Origin: Sphingobacteriaceae bacterium
GTDB lineage: Bacteria > Bacteroidota > Bacteroidia > Sphingobacteriales > Sphingobacteriaceae
Assembly (NCBI GenBank): GCA_014380615.1
Contig: JACMJM010000044.1
Span: 1 to 64,000, forward strand
Reading direction: 5' to 3'
Length of the DNA: 64,000 nt
Under the pieces are notes generated by a model, which was given only the letters and a program-made list of their open reading frames with translations, was not told where the DNA came from and did no database searches. The translations under genes and the position numbers were made by a program. Numbering within the stretch: the stretch's first letter is position 1; the number at the start of each line of letters is the position of its first letter. This document shows, one piece after another, positions 7,859 to 16,727 of this stretch.

Positions 7859-10702
7859 ATGGATATAACTACTCCAGACCTTGGAGAGCAGAGCGAAGTT
7901 GAAGTATACGGTGCCAGGGTTCATAATCTCAAAAATATTGATGTTTCTTTTCCCAGGAATAAACTTGTGGTTATCACTGGTTTAAGCGGGAGCGGAAAAT
8001 CATCTTTGGCTTTTGATACCATTTATGCCGAAGGGCAGCGGCGCTATATGGAAACTTTTAGTGCCTATTCGCGCCAGTTTCTGGGCGGAATGGAGCGGCC
8101 TGATGTAGATAAGATCTCAGGTTTGAGTCCGGTAATCGCCATAGAGCAAAAAACTACTTCCAAGAATCCCCGGTCTACTGTTGGTACCATTACCGAGATT
8201 TACGATTTTATGCGTTTGCTTTTTGCCCGAATCGGCGAAGCATATTCGTATGTTACCGGCGAAAAGATGGAACGAATGTCTGAAGAGCAGATGTATAAAA
8301 GCGTTCTGGAAAGGTTCGACGGGAAGGCTATAAATGTACTCGCGCCCGTTGTTAAGGGGCGTAAAGGCCATTATCGTGAGCTATTTGAACAAATAAGAAA
8401 ACAGGGCTTTCTTAAAGTTAGGGTAGACGGAGAAATTCTTGATCTGGCCCCGAAAATGCAGGTCGACCGCTATAAAATCCACGATATTGAGATGGTTATC
8501 GATCGCCTCATTGTTTCGGAAGCCGACAAAAAGCGCTTATATACATCCATACAAACCGCTTTAAAAACCGCTAAAGGCATCATCAAAATTTCTGATCAGG
8601 ACAACAATGAATTCTTTTTCAGTAAGTACCTGATGGATCCGGTTTCCGGGATTTCTTATGATGAACCTCAGCCAAATACATTCTCCTTTAATTCGCCTTA
8701 TGGTGCCTGTCAGAAGTGCAGCGGCTTAGGATATGTTTTCGAAATAGATACCAATGCCATTATTCCAAACCCTAAACTGAGTATTGTGCAGGGCGGCTTA
8801 GCGCCACTTGGAGAATACCGCGAAACCTGGATGTTCCAGATATTAAAAGCGCTATCTAAAAAGTTCAATTTTTCACTGTCTACTCCGATAGAAAAACTGG
8901 GTGAAGATATTATAAATATCATTTTAAACGGTGTCGAGGAAATTATCACGGTTCCGGTGGAGTATAACAAATGGAACGTCCAGAATTATCAGATAACCTT
9001 CGACGGGATTATCAAGATGCTCGAAGAGCAGACCGAAAAACGGGGTGAAGACGCTGCTGAAGATCTGGAAAATTATCGTGTATTGCGAACTTGTCCGGAA
9101 TGCGAGGGCGCAAGGTTGAAGAAAGAATCACTGCATATTAAAGTCGATAAAAAGAACATTTTCGAGTTGGCGACTATGGATATTTCGGAGCTTGCCGGGT
9201 GGTACGAAGGTATTGAAGAGCGGTTAACCGAACGACAGAATGTTATCGCCAAAGAAATCCTTAAAGAGATCCGATCCAGAATCGGTTTTCTTATGGACGT
9301 AGGACTGAATTATCTCACACTCGACAGAACTGCCAAAACACTTTCAGGGGGCGAGGCTCAACGGATCAGGCTGGCTACTCAAATAGGCTCGCAACTGGTA
9401 AATGTGCTTTATATTTTAGATGAGCCAAGCATCGGCCTGCATCAGCGTGACAACGCTCGATTGATATCGGCACTAAAAAACCTTCGTGATATCGGCAATT
9501 CCGTTCTGGTAGTAGAACACGATAAAGACATGATTCTGGAGGCTGATTATGTGATTGATATGGGGCCTGCGGCTGGTGTTCATGGAGGTGAAGTGGTATC
9601 TGCGGGCCATCCGAAAGATTTTACCAAAGGCAAAACTCTTACAAACGATTATATCAGTGGTGTGCGAGAAATCGCCGTACCCGCAAAACGGCGCGAAGGC
9701 ACAGGAAAATCACTGATTCTAAAAAATGCGACCGGTAATAACCTAAAAAATGTCACTTTAGAAATACCGCTTGGCAAATTTATTAGTATTACCGGTGTTT
9801 CCGGAAGTGGTAAATCAAGCCTTATCGCCGAAACACTTTATCCGATACTTAATCACCACTTTTTTCGTGCGAAGAAAAAACCACTGCCGTATAAAAAAAT
9901 AGAAGGGCTTGAGCATATCGACAAAGTAATTGAAATCGATCAAACACCTATCGGCCGCACTCCAAGATCTAATCCTTCTACGTATACCGGGGTGTTTTCT
10001 GATATCCGAAATCTTTTCGTTGGTTTGCCTGAGGCAAGAATCAGAGGATACAAGCCGGGCCGTTTTTCGTTCAACGTAAAAGGGGGCCGATGTGAAACCT
10101 GTCAGGGTGCGGGAATGAAGGTGATTGAGATGAATTTTCTTCCTGATGTTCAGGTGCCTTGCGAAGAGTGCCAGGGGAAACGGTATAATCGCGAAACCTT
10201 AGAGGTACGCTATCGCGGAAAATCTATCAGCGATGTACTGGATATGAGCATTGAAGAAGCCGTAGCGTTTTTCGAGCCCATTCCGTCAATTTATAGAAAG
10301 ATTAAAACTTTGTTTGATGTGGGGCTGGGATATATCAAGCTTGGCCAATCATCTACCACTTTATCCGGCGGCGAAGCACAGCGCGTAAAGCTGGCTACAG
10401 AACTTTCTAAAAAAGATACCGGGCAAACCTTTTACATCCTCGACGAACCAACTACAGGCTTGCATTTCGAAGATATTAACGTTCTTCTCGGAGTTTTAAA
10501 CCGCTTAGCCGATCATGGCAATACCGTGTTAGTTATTGAGCATAACCTGGATGTGGTTAAAGTTTCCGACTGGGTAATTGATCTTGGACCTGAGGGAGGC
10601 TCGGGCGGAGGGCAGATTTTATTCGCCGGTACACCGGATAATTTACTCAAAGTTAAGAACAGCCATACAGGGAAGTTTCTGAAAATTGAAATGGGTAGGT
10701 AG
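7859..10702 (+). CDS. uvrA: Excinuclease ABC subunit A
   Basis: A full-length UvrA of 947 residues, the damage-recognition ATPase of nucleotide excision repair. Both ABC modules are intact: Walker A GLSGSGKSS and GVSGSGKSS, signatures LSGGEAQRI and LSGGEAQRV, and Walker B segments ending in LDEPSIGL and LDEPTTGL. Zinc-binding cysteine pairs appear as CQKCSG and CPECEG in the first half and CETCQG and CEECQG in the second. No uvrB or uvrC is adjacent. Its 3' end converges on the CHAT gene with only 17 bp between the stop codons. Confidence 0.97.
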   Translation: MDITTPDLGEQSEVEVYGARVHNLKNIDVSFPRNKLVVITGLSGSGKSSLAFDTIYAEGQRRYMETFSAYSRQFLGGMERPDVDKISGLSPVIAIEQKTTSKNPRSTVGTITEIYDFMRLLFARIGEAYSYVTGEKMERMSEEQMYKSVLERFDGKAINVLAPVVKGRKGHYRELFEQIRKQGFLKVRVDGEILDLAPKMQVDRYKIHDIEMVIDRLIVSEADKKRLYTSIQTALKTAKGIIKISDQDNNEFFFSKYLMDPVSGISYDEPQPNTFSFNSPYGACQKCSGLGYVFEIDTNAIIPNPKLSIVQGGLAPLGEYRETWMFQILKALSKKFNFSLSTPIEKLGEDIINIILNGVEEIITVPVEYNKWNVQNYQITFDGIIKMLEEQTEKRGEDAAEDLENYRVLRTCPECEGARLKKESLHIKVDKKNIFELATMDISELAGWYEGIEERLTERQNVIAKEILKEIRSRIGFLMDVGLNYLTLDRTAKTLSGGEAQRIRLATQIGSQLVNVLYILDEPSIGLHQRDNARLISALKNLRDIGNSVLVVEHDKDMILEADYVIDMGPAAGVHGGEVVSAGHPKDFTKGKTLTNDYISGVREIAVPAKRREGTGKSLILKNATGNNLKNVTLEIPLGKFISITGVSGSGKSSLIAETLYPILNHHFFRAKKKPLPYKKIEGLEHIDKVIEIDQTPIGRTPRSNPSTYTGVFSDIRNLFVGLPEARIRGYKPGRFSFNVKGGRCETCQGAGMKVIEMNFLPDVQVPCEECQGKRYNRETLEVRYRGKSISDVLDMSIEEAVAFFEPIPSIYRKIKTLFDVGLGYIKLGQSSTTLSGGEAQRVKLATELSKKDTGQTFYILDEPTTGLHFEDINVLLGVLNRLADHGNTVLVIEHNLDVVKVSDWVIDLGPEGGSGGGQILFAGTPDNLLKVKNSHTGKFLKIEMGR

Positions 10703-10708
10703 AGATGT

Positions 10709-10765
10709 AATCATACTTCTTATTTTTTCCGTATTAAATATCCGGACATAATAAGAAGTATGATT
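10709..10765. terminator. Long hairpin between convergent uvrA and CHAT genes
   Basis: A perfect 16-bp inverted repeat (left arm 10709-10724, right arm 10750-10765) with a 25-nt loop spans the convergent junction. The right arm and loop lie inside the last codons of the CHAT gene, encoding its basic C-terminal tail. It is placed to act as a terminator or 3'-end stabiliser in either direction. Confidence 0.6.
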
Positions 10766-13386
10766 GTGACTAATATCCAATAAATTTTTTTTGGTTGCTG
10801 TATAGACACCGTTTGAGGTTTGCCTATATAAATTAAACTGCTCCAATAATAAGGCAGAAGCTGAGCCTGATTCGAATGATTTTGATTCAGCCAGTCGAGT
10901 TTTGCCTGGTGAAGAGCGGTTGCGGCATCCTTACTATTCTTGAGGTTTTGATAAAAGCAAGTAATCAGCTGTGCCGATGCTGCGTCGTTAATGTTCCACA
11001 ATCCGGCAACCACCCCCGTAGTGCCTGCGGCTGTAAAACCTCTCGACAAGCTTAAAACTCCTTCACCCGGTGCCAGTATCCCATCTGCAGTTCGGCAAGC
11101 ACTTAATACAACCAATTGTGGAACCTGGGTTTGCGCGGATAATTCAAATAAAAAGAATTTACCGTTCGACAACTGTAGCACAGGTTCATTCTCCCATAAA
11201 AAGGAATGAGTGCTGAGATGTAGAACAGAGCTGTTCTTTAGCTCATGGGTAAAGTTTTTTATAGTGGCTTCTTCATTTAGAAAAAAAGAACCCTTGATAA
11301 GTGGTTTTAACCCCGAAGCCTCTTCCGCCACAGCGGGGATATCCGCATTCCCCTCACTTTTCGATATAAAAAAACCGCTAAATGTATTGCCTGAAATGGA
11401 TGAGCTTGATGAGCCTTTAAGCCAGGTTTGTAAGGAATAAGCATAACTCAGGGGCACTGCTTTAATCAGGTAGGGCCATTTAGCGATATCTGATGTGTAT
11501 TTCGCGGAGGTGATTAAAGACTCAAAAGGCAAATAGCCGAGTACATCGTCAGGAATGATAACCATATTTTCCTGCTTTCGATAGCGAAACACTTTAGATA
11601 ATAAATGAAGATAAATGGAATGAGATGCTGAAAAGAAAGTTTGGGGATTGTTGGCCATTGCGGCAGGCCCGGCTTTAAAATAGGTGTTGAGGTAATTGGA
11701 AATATCGGCTTTGAGCTTTTTTGCATGGGGCTGCCGGATAATCGTATCTATTTCGCCCCTGGCTAATTTAATGATATACACATTGTCCTGTCCCCAAAAA
11801 AAAGAAATAACACCGGTGGACGCGGGAATGCTGTCAATGATTTTTTTTCCTGATAAATCATCCTCAGCTTTTGCCCTGTTGAAGGAGGGATAGTTCTTTT
11901 TGATTTCTTTATCGAGTAAAGAGAGCTTGTATTGAGTTTCCTGTTTATTGAGTAGAATTGACGGATCTTTATTCAGCAGGTATTGTTTTTCGTAATAAAC
12001 AATAGCACGTTTTAATGCGGATTGCTTTTTTAACAGAGGATGGTTTTTACCCGATAGTATCTGCTCACTCTGTTCAATATGGTCAAGCAGGGTTTGGGCC
12101 TTGCTTTGTTCACTCAGGCTTAGAATCAGCGTAGCGAATTTTTCGTCTCGGGTAGTTTGCCATAAGTTAAAAGCTGTGTTTATAGCCCGTTCGGTTAAAA
12201 TTTTCGATTGCTTTTGATAGTATAGCCGGTCACGGTCATTTGAAAAATGTCGGCGGGATAAAGTGCCGGTTTTAAGTGCCAGCATGAAATTATTAAGCGC
12301 ATCTTCATGCTTATTCAACAGTAAAAAGGCATTGGCCCGGCCTTCCAGCGCATCGTAAAGGCGGTTTTCACCGTATAAACTTTTTACCGGAGGAAGATTG
12401 CTGTGCCCGGTGTGTTTATACTCAGGAATCAGCGTTTGGAGGGCTTTACTAAAATGATTTAACGCTGTAAAACCTTGCTTCGTTTCTAAAGCTATGTTGC
12501 CGGTTTGAGTAAGGAGATGCGCTTTCTCCCGGTTACGGCTACCCTTAAATTCCTGTTCAATTAATCGTAATCCTTTTTGATAAAAAGATAGGGCAGCAGC
12601 AAGATTAGCTCTTTGCTGCTCGATATTTCCGGCGAGTGTATAGCAACTAAGCAACCAGTAAGCGGTATAAGAATCCTCTTTAAGAGCAGACAGGACAGTA
12701 AGTGCGGTTCGGATAGATTTTGCTGCCGCCGAATAATTTTCCTGATCGAATTCTATATCAGCAAGTGTGCTGTTTAAAAGGCCGGAAATTGATTTTTGAG
12801 GATGCGCGTATTCAAATCCGGTTAAGCACATTCTTTTCGCCTGTTCCAGATTGCCCATCGATTTATAGGAAATAGCCAGATTATTATAAATAGAAGCAAT
12901 TGACGAGCTGTCTTTTTTCTGTTTAGCTATTTGCAGGCTTTTTTGCTGGATGAAAAGCGCATTGCTATAATCTCCCAGGCGGGTATAATTATTGCCCAGG
13001 GGTTTGAAAATGTATTCTACAAGATTAAAACCATTTACGGGCTGTTTCTGGTAAAATGCGTAAGCTCCTTCATATTCTTCAATAGAGTAAAGAACGTTTC
13101 CTGTATAAAGCTGGTAATAGCCCTGATTAGTTAAAAGGTTGAGCCATGCTTCTCTTTCGGGTTGAGATTGTGGCTTTCGCCAGGCTTCGCCAGCTGTCGA
13201 CATAAGGAAAAGAATCCTTTCGCCGGGTTTTTCCGCGTTGTAATCCATCCGGGCATATAGCCAGTCGGTTAAGTTATTCTGGTTTTTTAGTATCGAAAGT
13301 TTTTTTTCAAGTGCTTCGCGTGAGCTGTTTTGAGCGCCGGCCGAATAGATAAAAAGGAAGAAATAAATGAGGCATAGAATTCGCAT
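10720..13386 (-). CDS. TPR-CHAT domain protein, predicted periplasmic caspase-like protease with a C-terminal membrane anchor
   Basis: The 888-residue product has a signal peptide (about 1-18, ending in SAGAQ), a long stretch of tetratricopeptide-like helices (about 100-480), a CHAT caspase-fold domain (about 570-850) and one C-terminal transmembrane helix followed by RKK. The caspase dyad is visible: His727 in LHLSTHSF and Cys764 in LVVLSACRTADG, with the typical RGFTAAGTTGVVAGLW after it. The signal peptide and positive-inside tail place TPR and CHAT domains in the periplasm, tethered to the inner membrane. It lies 6 bp downstream of the PKD gene and faces a sigma/anti-sigma pair across the locus. 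Substrate and trigger are unknown; a proteolytic signalling role is inference. Confidence 0.88.
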   Translation of the reverse strand: MRILCLIYFFLFIYSAGAQNSSREALEKKLSILKNQNNLTDWLYARMDYNAEKPGERILFLMSTAGEAWRKPQSQPEREAWLNLLTNQGYYQLYTGNVLYSIEEYEGAYAFYQKQPVNGFNLVEYIFKPLGNNYTRLGDYSNALFIQQKSLQIAKQKKDSSSIASIYNNLAISYKSMGNLEQAKRMCLTGFEYAHPQKSISGLLNSTLADIEFDQENYSAAAKSIRTALTVLSALKEDSYTAYWLLSCYTLAGNIEQQRANLAAALSFYQKGLRLIEQEFKGSRNREKAHLLTQTGNIALETKQGFTALNHFSKALQTLIPEYKHTGHSNLPPVKSLYGENRLYDALEGRANAFLLLNKHEDALNNFMLALKTGTLSRRHFSNDRDRLYYQKQSKILTERAINTAFNLWQTTRDEKFATLILSLSEQSKAQTLLDHIEQSEQILSGKNHPLLKKQSALKRAIVYYEKQYLLNKDPSILLNKQETQYKLSLLDKEIKKNYPSFNRAKAEDDLSGKKIIDSIPASTGVISFFWGQDNVYIIKLARGEIDTIIRQPHAKKLKADISNYLNTYFKAGPAAMANNPQTFFSASHSIYLHLLSKVFRYRKQENMVIIPDDVLGYLPFESLITSAKYTSDIAKWPYLIKAVPLSYAYSLQTWLKGSSSSSISGNTFSGFFISKSEGNADIPAVAEEASGLKPLIKGSFFLNEEATIKNFTHELKNSSVLHLSTHSFLWENEPVLQLSNGKFFLFELSAQTQVPQLVVLSACRTADGILAPGEGVLSLSRGFTAAGTTGVVAGLWNINDAASAQLITCFYQNLKNSKDAATALHQAKLDWLNQNHSNQAQLLPYYWSSLIYIGKPQTVSIQQPKKIYWILVTIILLIMSGYLIRKK

Positions 13387-13392
13387 CTTAAT

Positions 13393-15366
13393 CTAGAACT
13401 TCCAGGTAAGATAGGTCGAAAGCCGCCTGTCGTTAACGTTAAGCGTATGGAGATAGCGCAGTCCGAGAGAAGGCCCCACACGCACCCGCCCTAATTGCAC
13501 ATCTGCGAACAAGGTGGTTTTCCACTGGTCGAATCCTTTTATATCTTCATTTTCAGAACTGCTTAAAACCGTAGTCTCGGCCACTTGTCCGTTATAGGAT
13601 TGTACATAAAAGTTTTTAATCTTTTCTTTTGAAGTGCTTATGTTCACCGATACTAATGCTCCGGCACCTATCCCCATAAAGGAGTTGATATTGTATCGTA
13701 ATTGTGCGGGCACAACGTCAATGGAGGCGATTTTTGTCTTTTGAAATCCCTCGCGGTAATCTATTTTATAAGCGATTCGGTTTATTACAGTGTCTCCTCC
13801 GTTCTTTCTGCCCAAATAAGTTTCCGACTCGTTAAAGGAATTAACATAAATTTCCCATTGGAGGTATTTGCGGTGCGGAGCGAATGGCGCAATGCTTGCG
13901 CCAAGCCCGAAATTTCGGTTTCCAAGCGCTACCGATTTAGGATTATTTACCTGCGAACCATAAACGGCAATTATTGCGGGGGAGAGGCCAGGCTTAAACC
14001 TGCCCACAGAACGGTTAGTGTAGATCGGCTCATTTTTATCAAATACTATGGCCGCCTGACTATCAAACGGAACTTTTTTAGGCTTCTTTTTAAATTTTAC
14101 AGTATACTCAACGTATCCCATAGTCGAATCCAGGTCGGATACACCTTTTTGTTTTACTCCCGGAAGGTAAATATTTCTGAATATAAACTCCACGCTATCT
14201 CTGGTAACAACCGTATCTAAACAGCTTTGATTCGCATAAGCTGAGTCGCAGGGAATACATTTGGGTTGCGAGCCGCTCACTTTCAATGTAGACAAATCCA
14301 GTATTCCTGCCGAGCGCACTCCGATGGCCACTTTTTTCGCAGGGCCTTCTCCGGTATTCTGAAATCGTACTTTATAATTCAACTCTCTTTTTTTACCGGT
14401 GAAACGATAATTCATTCTCCGGTTTTTCAGCATCATTTTATTAGGATCGTGCGAAGCGACAATTTGCAATTGCAGATCGGTTATTTCATGTTCTATTAAA
14501 GGGTCATCCGGAATAAATACCGCAGAAATAGTTACTACCGCATTAGTATCCTGAAGCATTTCTGGGGTTGTATTTAAAGAGATAAACATAAAGCGTTCTT
14601 CGCCCTGTTTCAGGTTTTCGAACTTCCATGCCTCGGTGTTCCGAAATAAATCTGTTTTGTCTTTCAGTACTTTTGAGTTTTCATCAGTTTTAAAAATCTC
14701 TATCTGGCCCGGGCCGCCTTTTTGTTTCCAATCGTCTTCGACTGTTTTCTTTACAGGAACATATGTCAGTAGAGTGTTTATCTCTGTTTTTTGTTCGTTA
14801 TGATGGCTGCGAGCATCGTTTAAAGCAAAGTTGTTTTGTTTGAACTGTTTTTCGTTGTACATCAAAGCCAGCTTTCCGCTCAGGTTAGAAACATTCCATT
14901 CCGGTTTGTTCCGGTATCCGATTATCAAAACCATTTCTTCGGCAGGCTTGGGCATCCGGTTGGTTTTAAGTTGTATGCTTCCGCCTGATTTAAAGTAGTT
15001 ATTATTGGCGTATTGAGCGGGCTGTTGCTTGTCGACTTTTATCTTTTTTGGCCTGGTCGGCGGAGGTTTGCCGTCATCATAATTATTGGTGGCATACATT
15101 CTTATATTGTATGTGCCGGTATCTGTATAACAGTGAAAAGGCTCTTTTTCGAAACTGAAATTTCCGTCGCCAAACTCCCAGAAGTAGGTATAAAAAGGAA
15201 CTGGAGCGCCCGAGATTTGCCTCAGTTCGCGTAAGGTCGCGCCAAACTTTATCTTGGTACTGTCGCTATTCACCCGGATAATCGCAGGGATAGTATCAGC
15301 GGGCAAAACCTGCGACTTTATCGTGCAGGTTAAGATTGAGAAGGCTAAAGCAATCAGGTATCTCAT
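13393..15366 (-). CDS. PKD domain-containing exported protein
   Basis: The product has about 657 residues, starting at MRYLIALAFS because this gives a clean signal peptide; an in-frame codon 17 residues upstream gives a poorer one. A PKD domain follows the signal (about residues 35-105, core YFWEFGDGNFS and YTDTGTYNIRMYA). The middle contains an Ig/DUF11-like segment (NYKVRFQNTGEGPAKKVAIGV) and the C-terminal 170 residues alternate like a small beta-barrel. It is likely a periplasmic or outer-membrane protein that binds ligands through beta-sandwich domains. It shares an operon with the CHAT protein; the specific function is unknown. Confidence 0.75.
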   Translation of the reverse strand: MRYLIALAFSILTCTIKSQVLPADTIPAIIRVNSDSTKIKFGATLRELRQISGAPVPFYTYFWEFGDGNFSFEKEPFHCYTDTGTYNIRMYATNNYDDGKPPPTRPKKIKVDKQQPAQYANNNYFKSGGSIQLKTNRMPKPAEEMVLIIGYRNKPEWNVSNLSGKLALMYNEKQFKQNNFALNDARSHHNEQKTEINTLLTYVPVKKTVEDDWKQKGGPGQIEIFKTDENSKVLKDKTDLFRNTEAWKFENLKQGEERFMFISLNTTPEMLQDTNAVVTISAVFIPDDPLIEHEITDLQLQIVASHDPNKMMLKNRRMNYRFTGKKRELNYKVRFQNTGEGPAKKVAIGVRSAGILDLSTLKVSGSQPKCIPCDSAYANQSCLDTVVTRDSVEFIFRNIYLPGVKQKGVSDLDSTMGYVEYTVKFKKKPKKVPFDSQAAIVFDKNEPIYTNRSVGRFKPGLSPAIIAVYGSQVNNPKSVALGNRNFGLGASIAPFAPHRKYLQWEIYVNSFNESETYLGRKNGGDTVINRIAYKIDYREGFQKTKIASIDVVPAQLRYNINSFMGIGAGALVSVNISTSKEKIKNFYVQSYNGQVAETTVLSSSENEDIKGFDQWKTTLFADVQLGRVRVGPSLGLRYLHTLNVNDRRLSTYLTWKF

Positions 15367-15412
15367 CGGCTCTTGGTTGGATAAATATAATGATAAAGTT
15401 TTTAACGCAAAC

Positions 15413-15441
15413 AACACCGGCGCGGGGTTTGCGCCGGTGTT
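15413..15441 (-). terminator. Strong hairpin between lipoprotein and PKD genes
   Basis: A perfect 11-bp GC-rich inverted repeat (AACACCGGCGC / GCGCCGGTGTT) with a 7-nt loop lies 24 nt after the lipoprotein stop codon and 46 nt before the PKD start. It probably terminates or attenuates, making the lipoprotein more abundant than the downstream PKD and CHAT products. Confidence 0.75.
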
Positions 15442-15465
15442 TAAGGTTAACGTTTCTCAGGCAGA

Positions 15466-16425
15466 CTAAAAGTTATCCAGATTGCTTATCTCTGTTTGAA
15501 CATTTGTTTCGGTTGTTTCAACTAAAACAAGGCTTTCGTTTTGATTGGCGGTAATAGTAATGTCTTTTTTAGCGAAGTAATATTTACCATCCTTAATCGA
15601 GAAAGCGATCAGGCGGCCTTCTTCGCCGATAGGCATTACATCATCGTAGCTTTTTACTTTGTTTGTACCGTCGGGAGTATAAAGTTGCGCGGCAACATTA
15701 CTGCCTTTGGCGCAAAAGAATACAAATGTTTCTCCGGTAAATCCACGGAAGGAAGCGAAGGTTCCAGGATTGTTCGGAATTTCTACACGCACGGTAGTTT
15801 TAGGGTTTGAGTAGCTCCAGAATACATCACAGTTAATCCATCCAAGCATCCCGAAATCGAACGCAAACTCGCCTTGGGTTGATTGTACCTCGCGTTGTCC
15901 GGCTCCATTTGCTGGTTTTGGTGCCTGCCATGCCATTTGTCCTTCATCATTCTGAACGCCTTCCCAAAGCTGAGTAACACCTACACGATTTGCGGGGATT
16001 CTTACCTTAATCGGCACTGCCAAATTCTTATCTACGCTTTCGCCATTTGCTTTTACATCAATAAATATAAAACCGTCGGATACGAGTGGTGCCCCCGAGA
16101 TATGATTCGTATTTGTTCCTCCCATAATTACAGCACTTCTTTTAAGCATCTCATATGCTACTACGGTTACTTCGCCTGTTACCGGAATGCCGTTTTTTGT
16201 TAACGATCCTACCGGGAAGGTGATTTTTGTTCCGCCTTTAAGGCTGATAGTTTGTGCCGAGGCAGTAATGGCAATGGTATGAGTTTGTTTTTGTGGGCCA
16301 AGTTTTTCTGCGAATTCTTTTGCGCTATTGATCTTGTTAACCGGTACGTTTTTATCCTTTTTACATGCGGTGAACAGGATAGCAACTGATAAAAATAGGG
16401 CTGGTATTAAATTGATCTTTTTCAT
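15466..16425 (-). CDS. Putative lipoprotein of a sigma/CHAT locus
   Basis: The 319-residue protein has a lipoprotein signal peptide ending in LFTAC (Cys20 would be acylated) followed by KKDKN. The remainder looks like beta-sandwich modules: a segment ITASAQTISLKGGTKITFPVGSL (ZU5-like in appearance) and a later region rich in short strands. No catalytic motif was seen. It is preceded by a 32-residue membrane peptide and by one of two copies of a short direct repeat, and it leads the PKD and CHAT genes. It is likely the first main product of the sigma-controlled transcript. Its function is unknown. Confidence 0.7.
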   Translation of the reverse strand: MKKINLIPALFLSVAILFTACKKDKNVPVNKINSAKEFAEKLGPQKQTHTIAITASAQTISLKGGTKITFPVGSLTKNGIPVTGEVTVVAYEMLKRSAVIMGGTNTNHISGAPLVSDGFIFIDVKANGESVDKNLAVPIKVRIPANRVGVTQLWEGVQNDEGQMAWQAPKPANGAGQREVQSTQGEFAFDFGMLGWINCDVFWSYSNPKTTVRVEIPNNPGTFASFRGFTGETFVFFCAKGSNVAAQLYTPDGTNKVKSYDDVMPIGEEGRLIAFSIKDGKYYFAKKDITITANQNESLVLVETTETNVQTEISNLDNF

Positions 16426-16449
16426 GTTTTTTCGTTTTTGTTATTTTTG

Positions 16450-16477
16450 CTTACTCTCAGGCTTTTCAGCATCCGCC
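16450..16477. repeat. Direct repeat copy A (leader of the lipoprotein gene)
   Basis: This 28-bp segment matches 26 of 28 positions in copy B at 16590-16620, apart from a 3-bp insertion in B. It contains the core CAGGCTTTTCAGC and lies 24 nt upstream of the lipoprotein start on the minus strand. Confidence 0.8.
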
Positions 16478-16483
16478 TTTTGT

Positions 16484-16582
16484 TTACTTAATAATCGCCT
16501 GGATTAGTAGGCAGAGTGCCAGAAGCATCGCCACATTTATCAGGCATTGAGTTAGTGATATTTTAGATAGTCTAATTTTCAT
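16484..16582 (-). CDS. Small single-pass membrane peptide (32 residues)
   Basis: A short frame of 32 codons runs from an ATG to TAA between the sigma factor and the lipoprotein gene. It encodes a basic N terminus (MKIRLSK) followed by a hydrophobic helix of about 20 residues (CLINVAMLLALCLLIQAI), typical of a small membrane protein. It starts just after direct-repeat copy B, in the same relation that the lipoprotein start has to copy A. No homologue is recognised. The combination of a good start, a helix and a duplicated leader supports coding, but translation is not proven. Confidence 0.5.
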   Translation of the reverse strand: MKIRLSKISLTQCLINVAMLLALCLLIQAIIK

Positions 16583-16589
16583 ATTAGTG

Positions 16590-16620
16590 CTTACTCTTTT
16601 CAGGCTTTTCAGCGTCGGCC
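16590..16620. repeat. Direct repeat copy B (leader of the small membrane peptide)
   Basis: This 31-bp copy of the repeat at 16450-16477 lies 8 nt upstream of the ATG of the small membrane peptide, read on the minus strand. Both copies carry GCTGAAAAGCCTGA followed by GAGTAAGCA on that strand. Confidence 0.8.
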
Positions 16621-16639
16621 GTTTTTGTTGATTTGTAAC

Positions 16640-16668
16640 TATATCAGCACGACCGGAAATTTGTTACC
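16640..16668 (-). promoter_or_regulatory. Candidate ECF-type promoter of the small peptide/lipoprotein operon
   Basis: On the minus strand GGTAAC (-35-like, 16668-16663) and GATATA (-10-like, 16645-16640) are separated by 17 nt. This is the geometry expected of an ECF sigma promoter and faces away from the adjacent sigma factor gene. Sequence match only; no second instance was found in the window to build a motif. Confidence 0.4.
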
Positions 16669-16691
16669 CCCCCCTTTTGAAAATAAATTTT
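16660..16691 (+). promoter_or_regulatory. Candidate sigma-factor promoter with a C8 tract in its spacer
   Basis: TTTG (16660-16663) and TAAATTTT (16684-16691, one mismatch to TAnnTTTG) are separated by 20 nt. A run of eight C residues (16667-16674) lies inside the spacer. Change in tract length would change promoter spacing. Confidence 0.35.
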
Positions 16692-16727
16692 TATGCGGCG
16701 GAAAAGCAATAACTTAGAATCTGGAAA

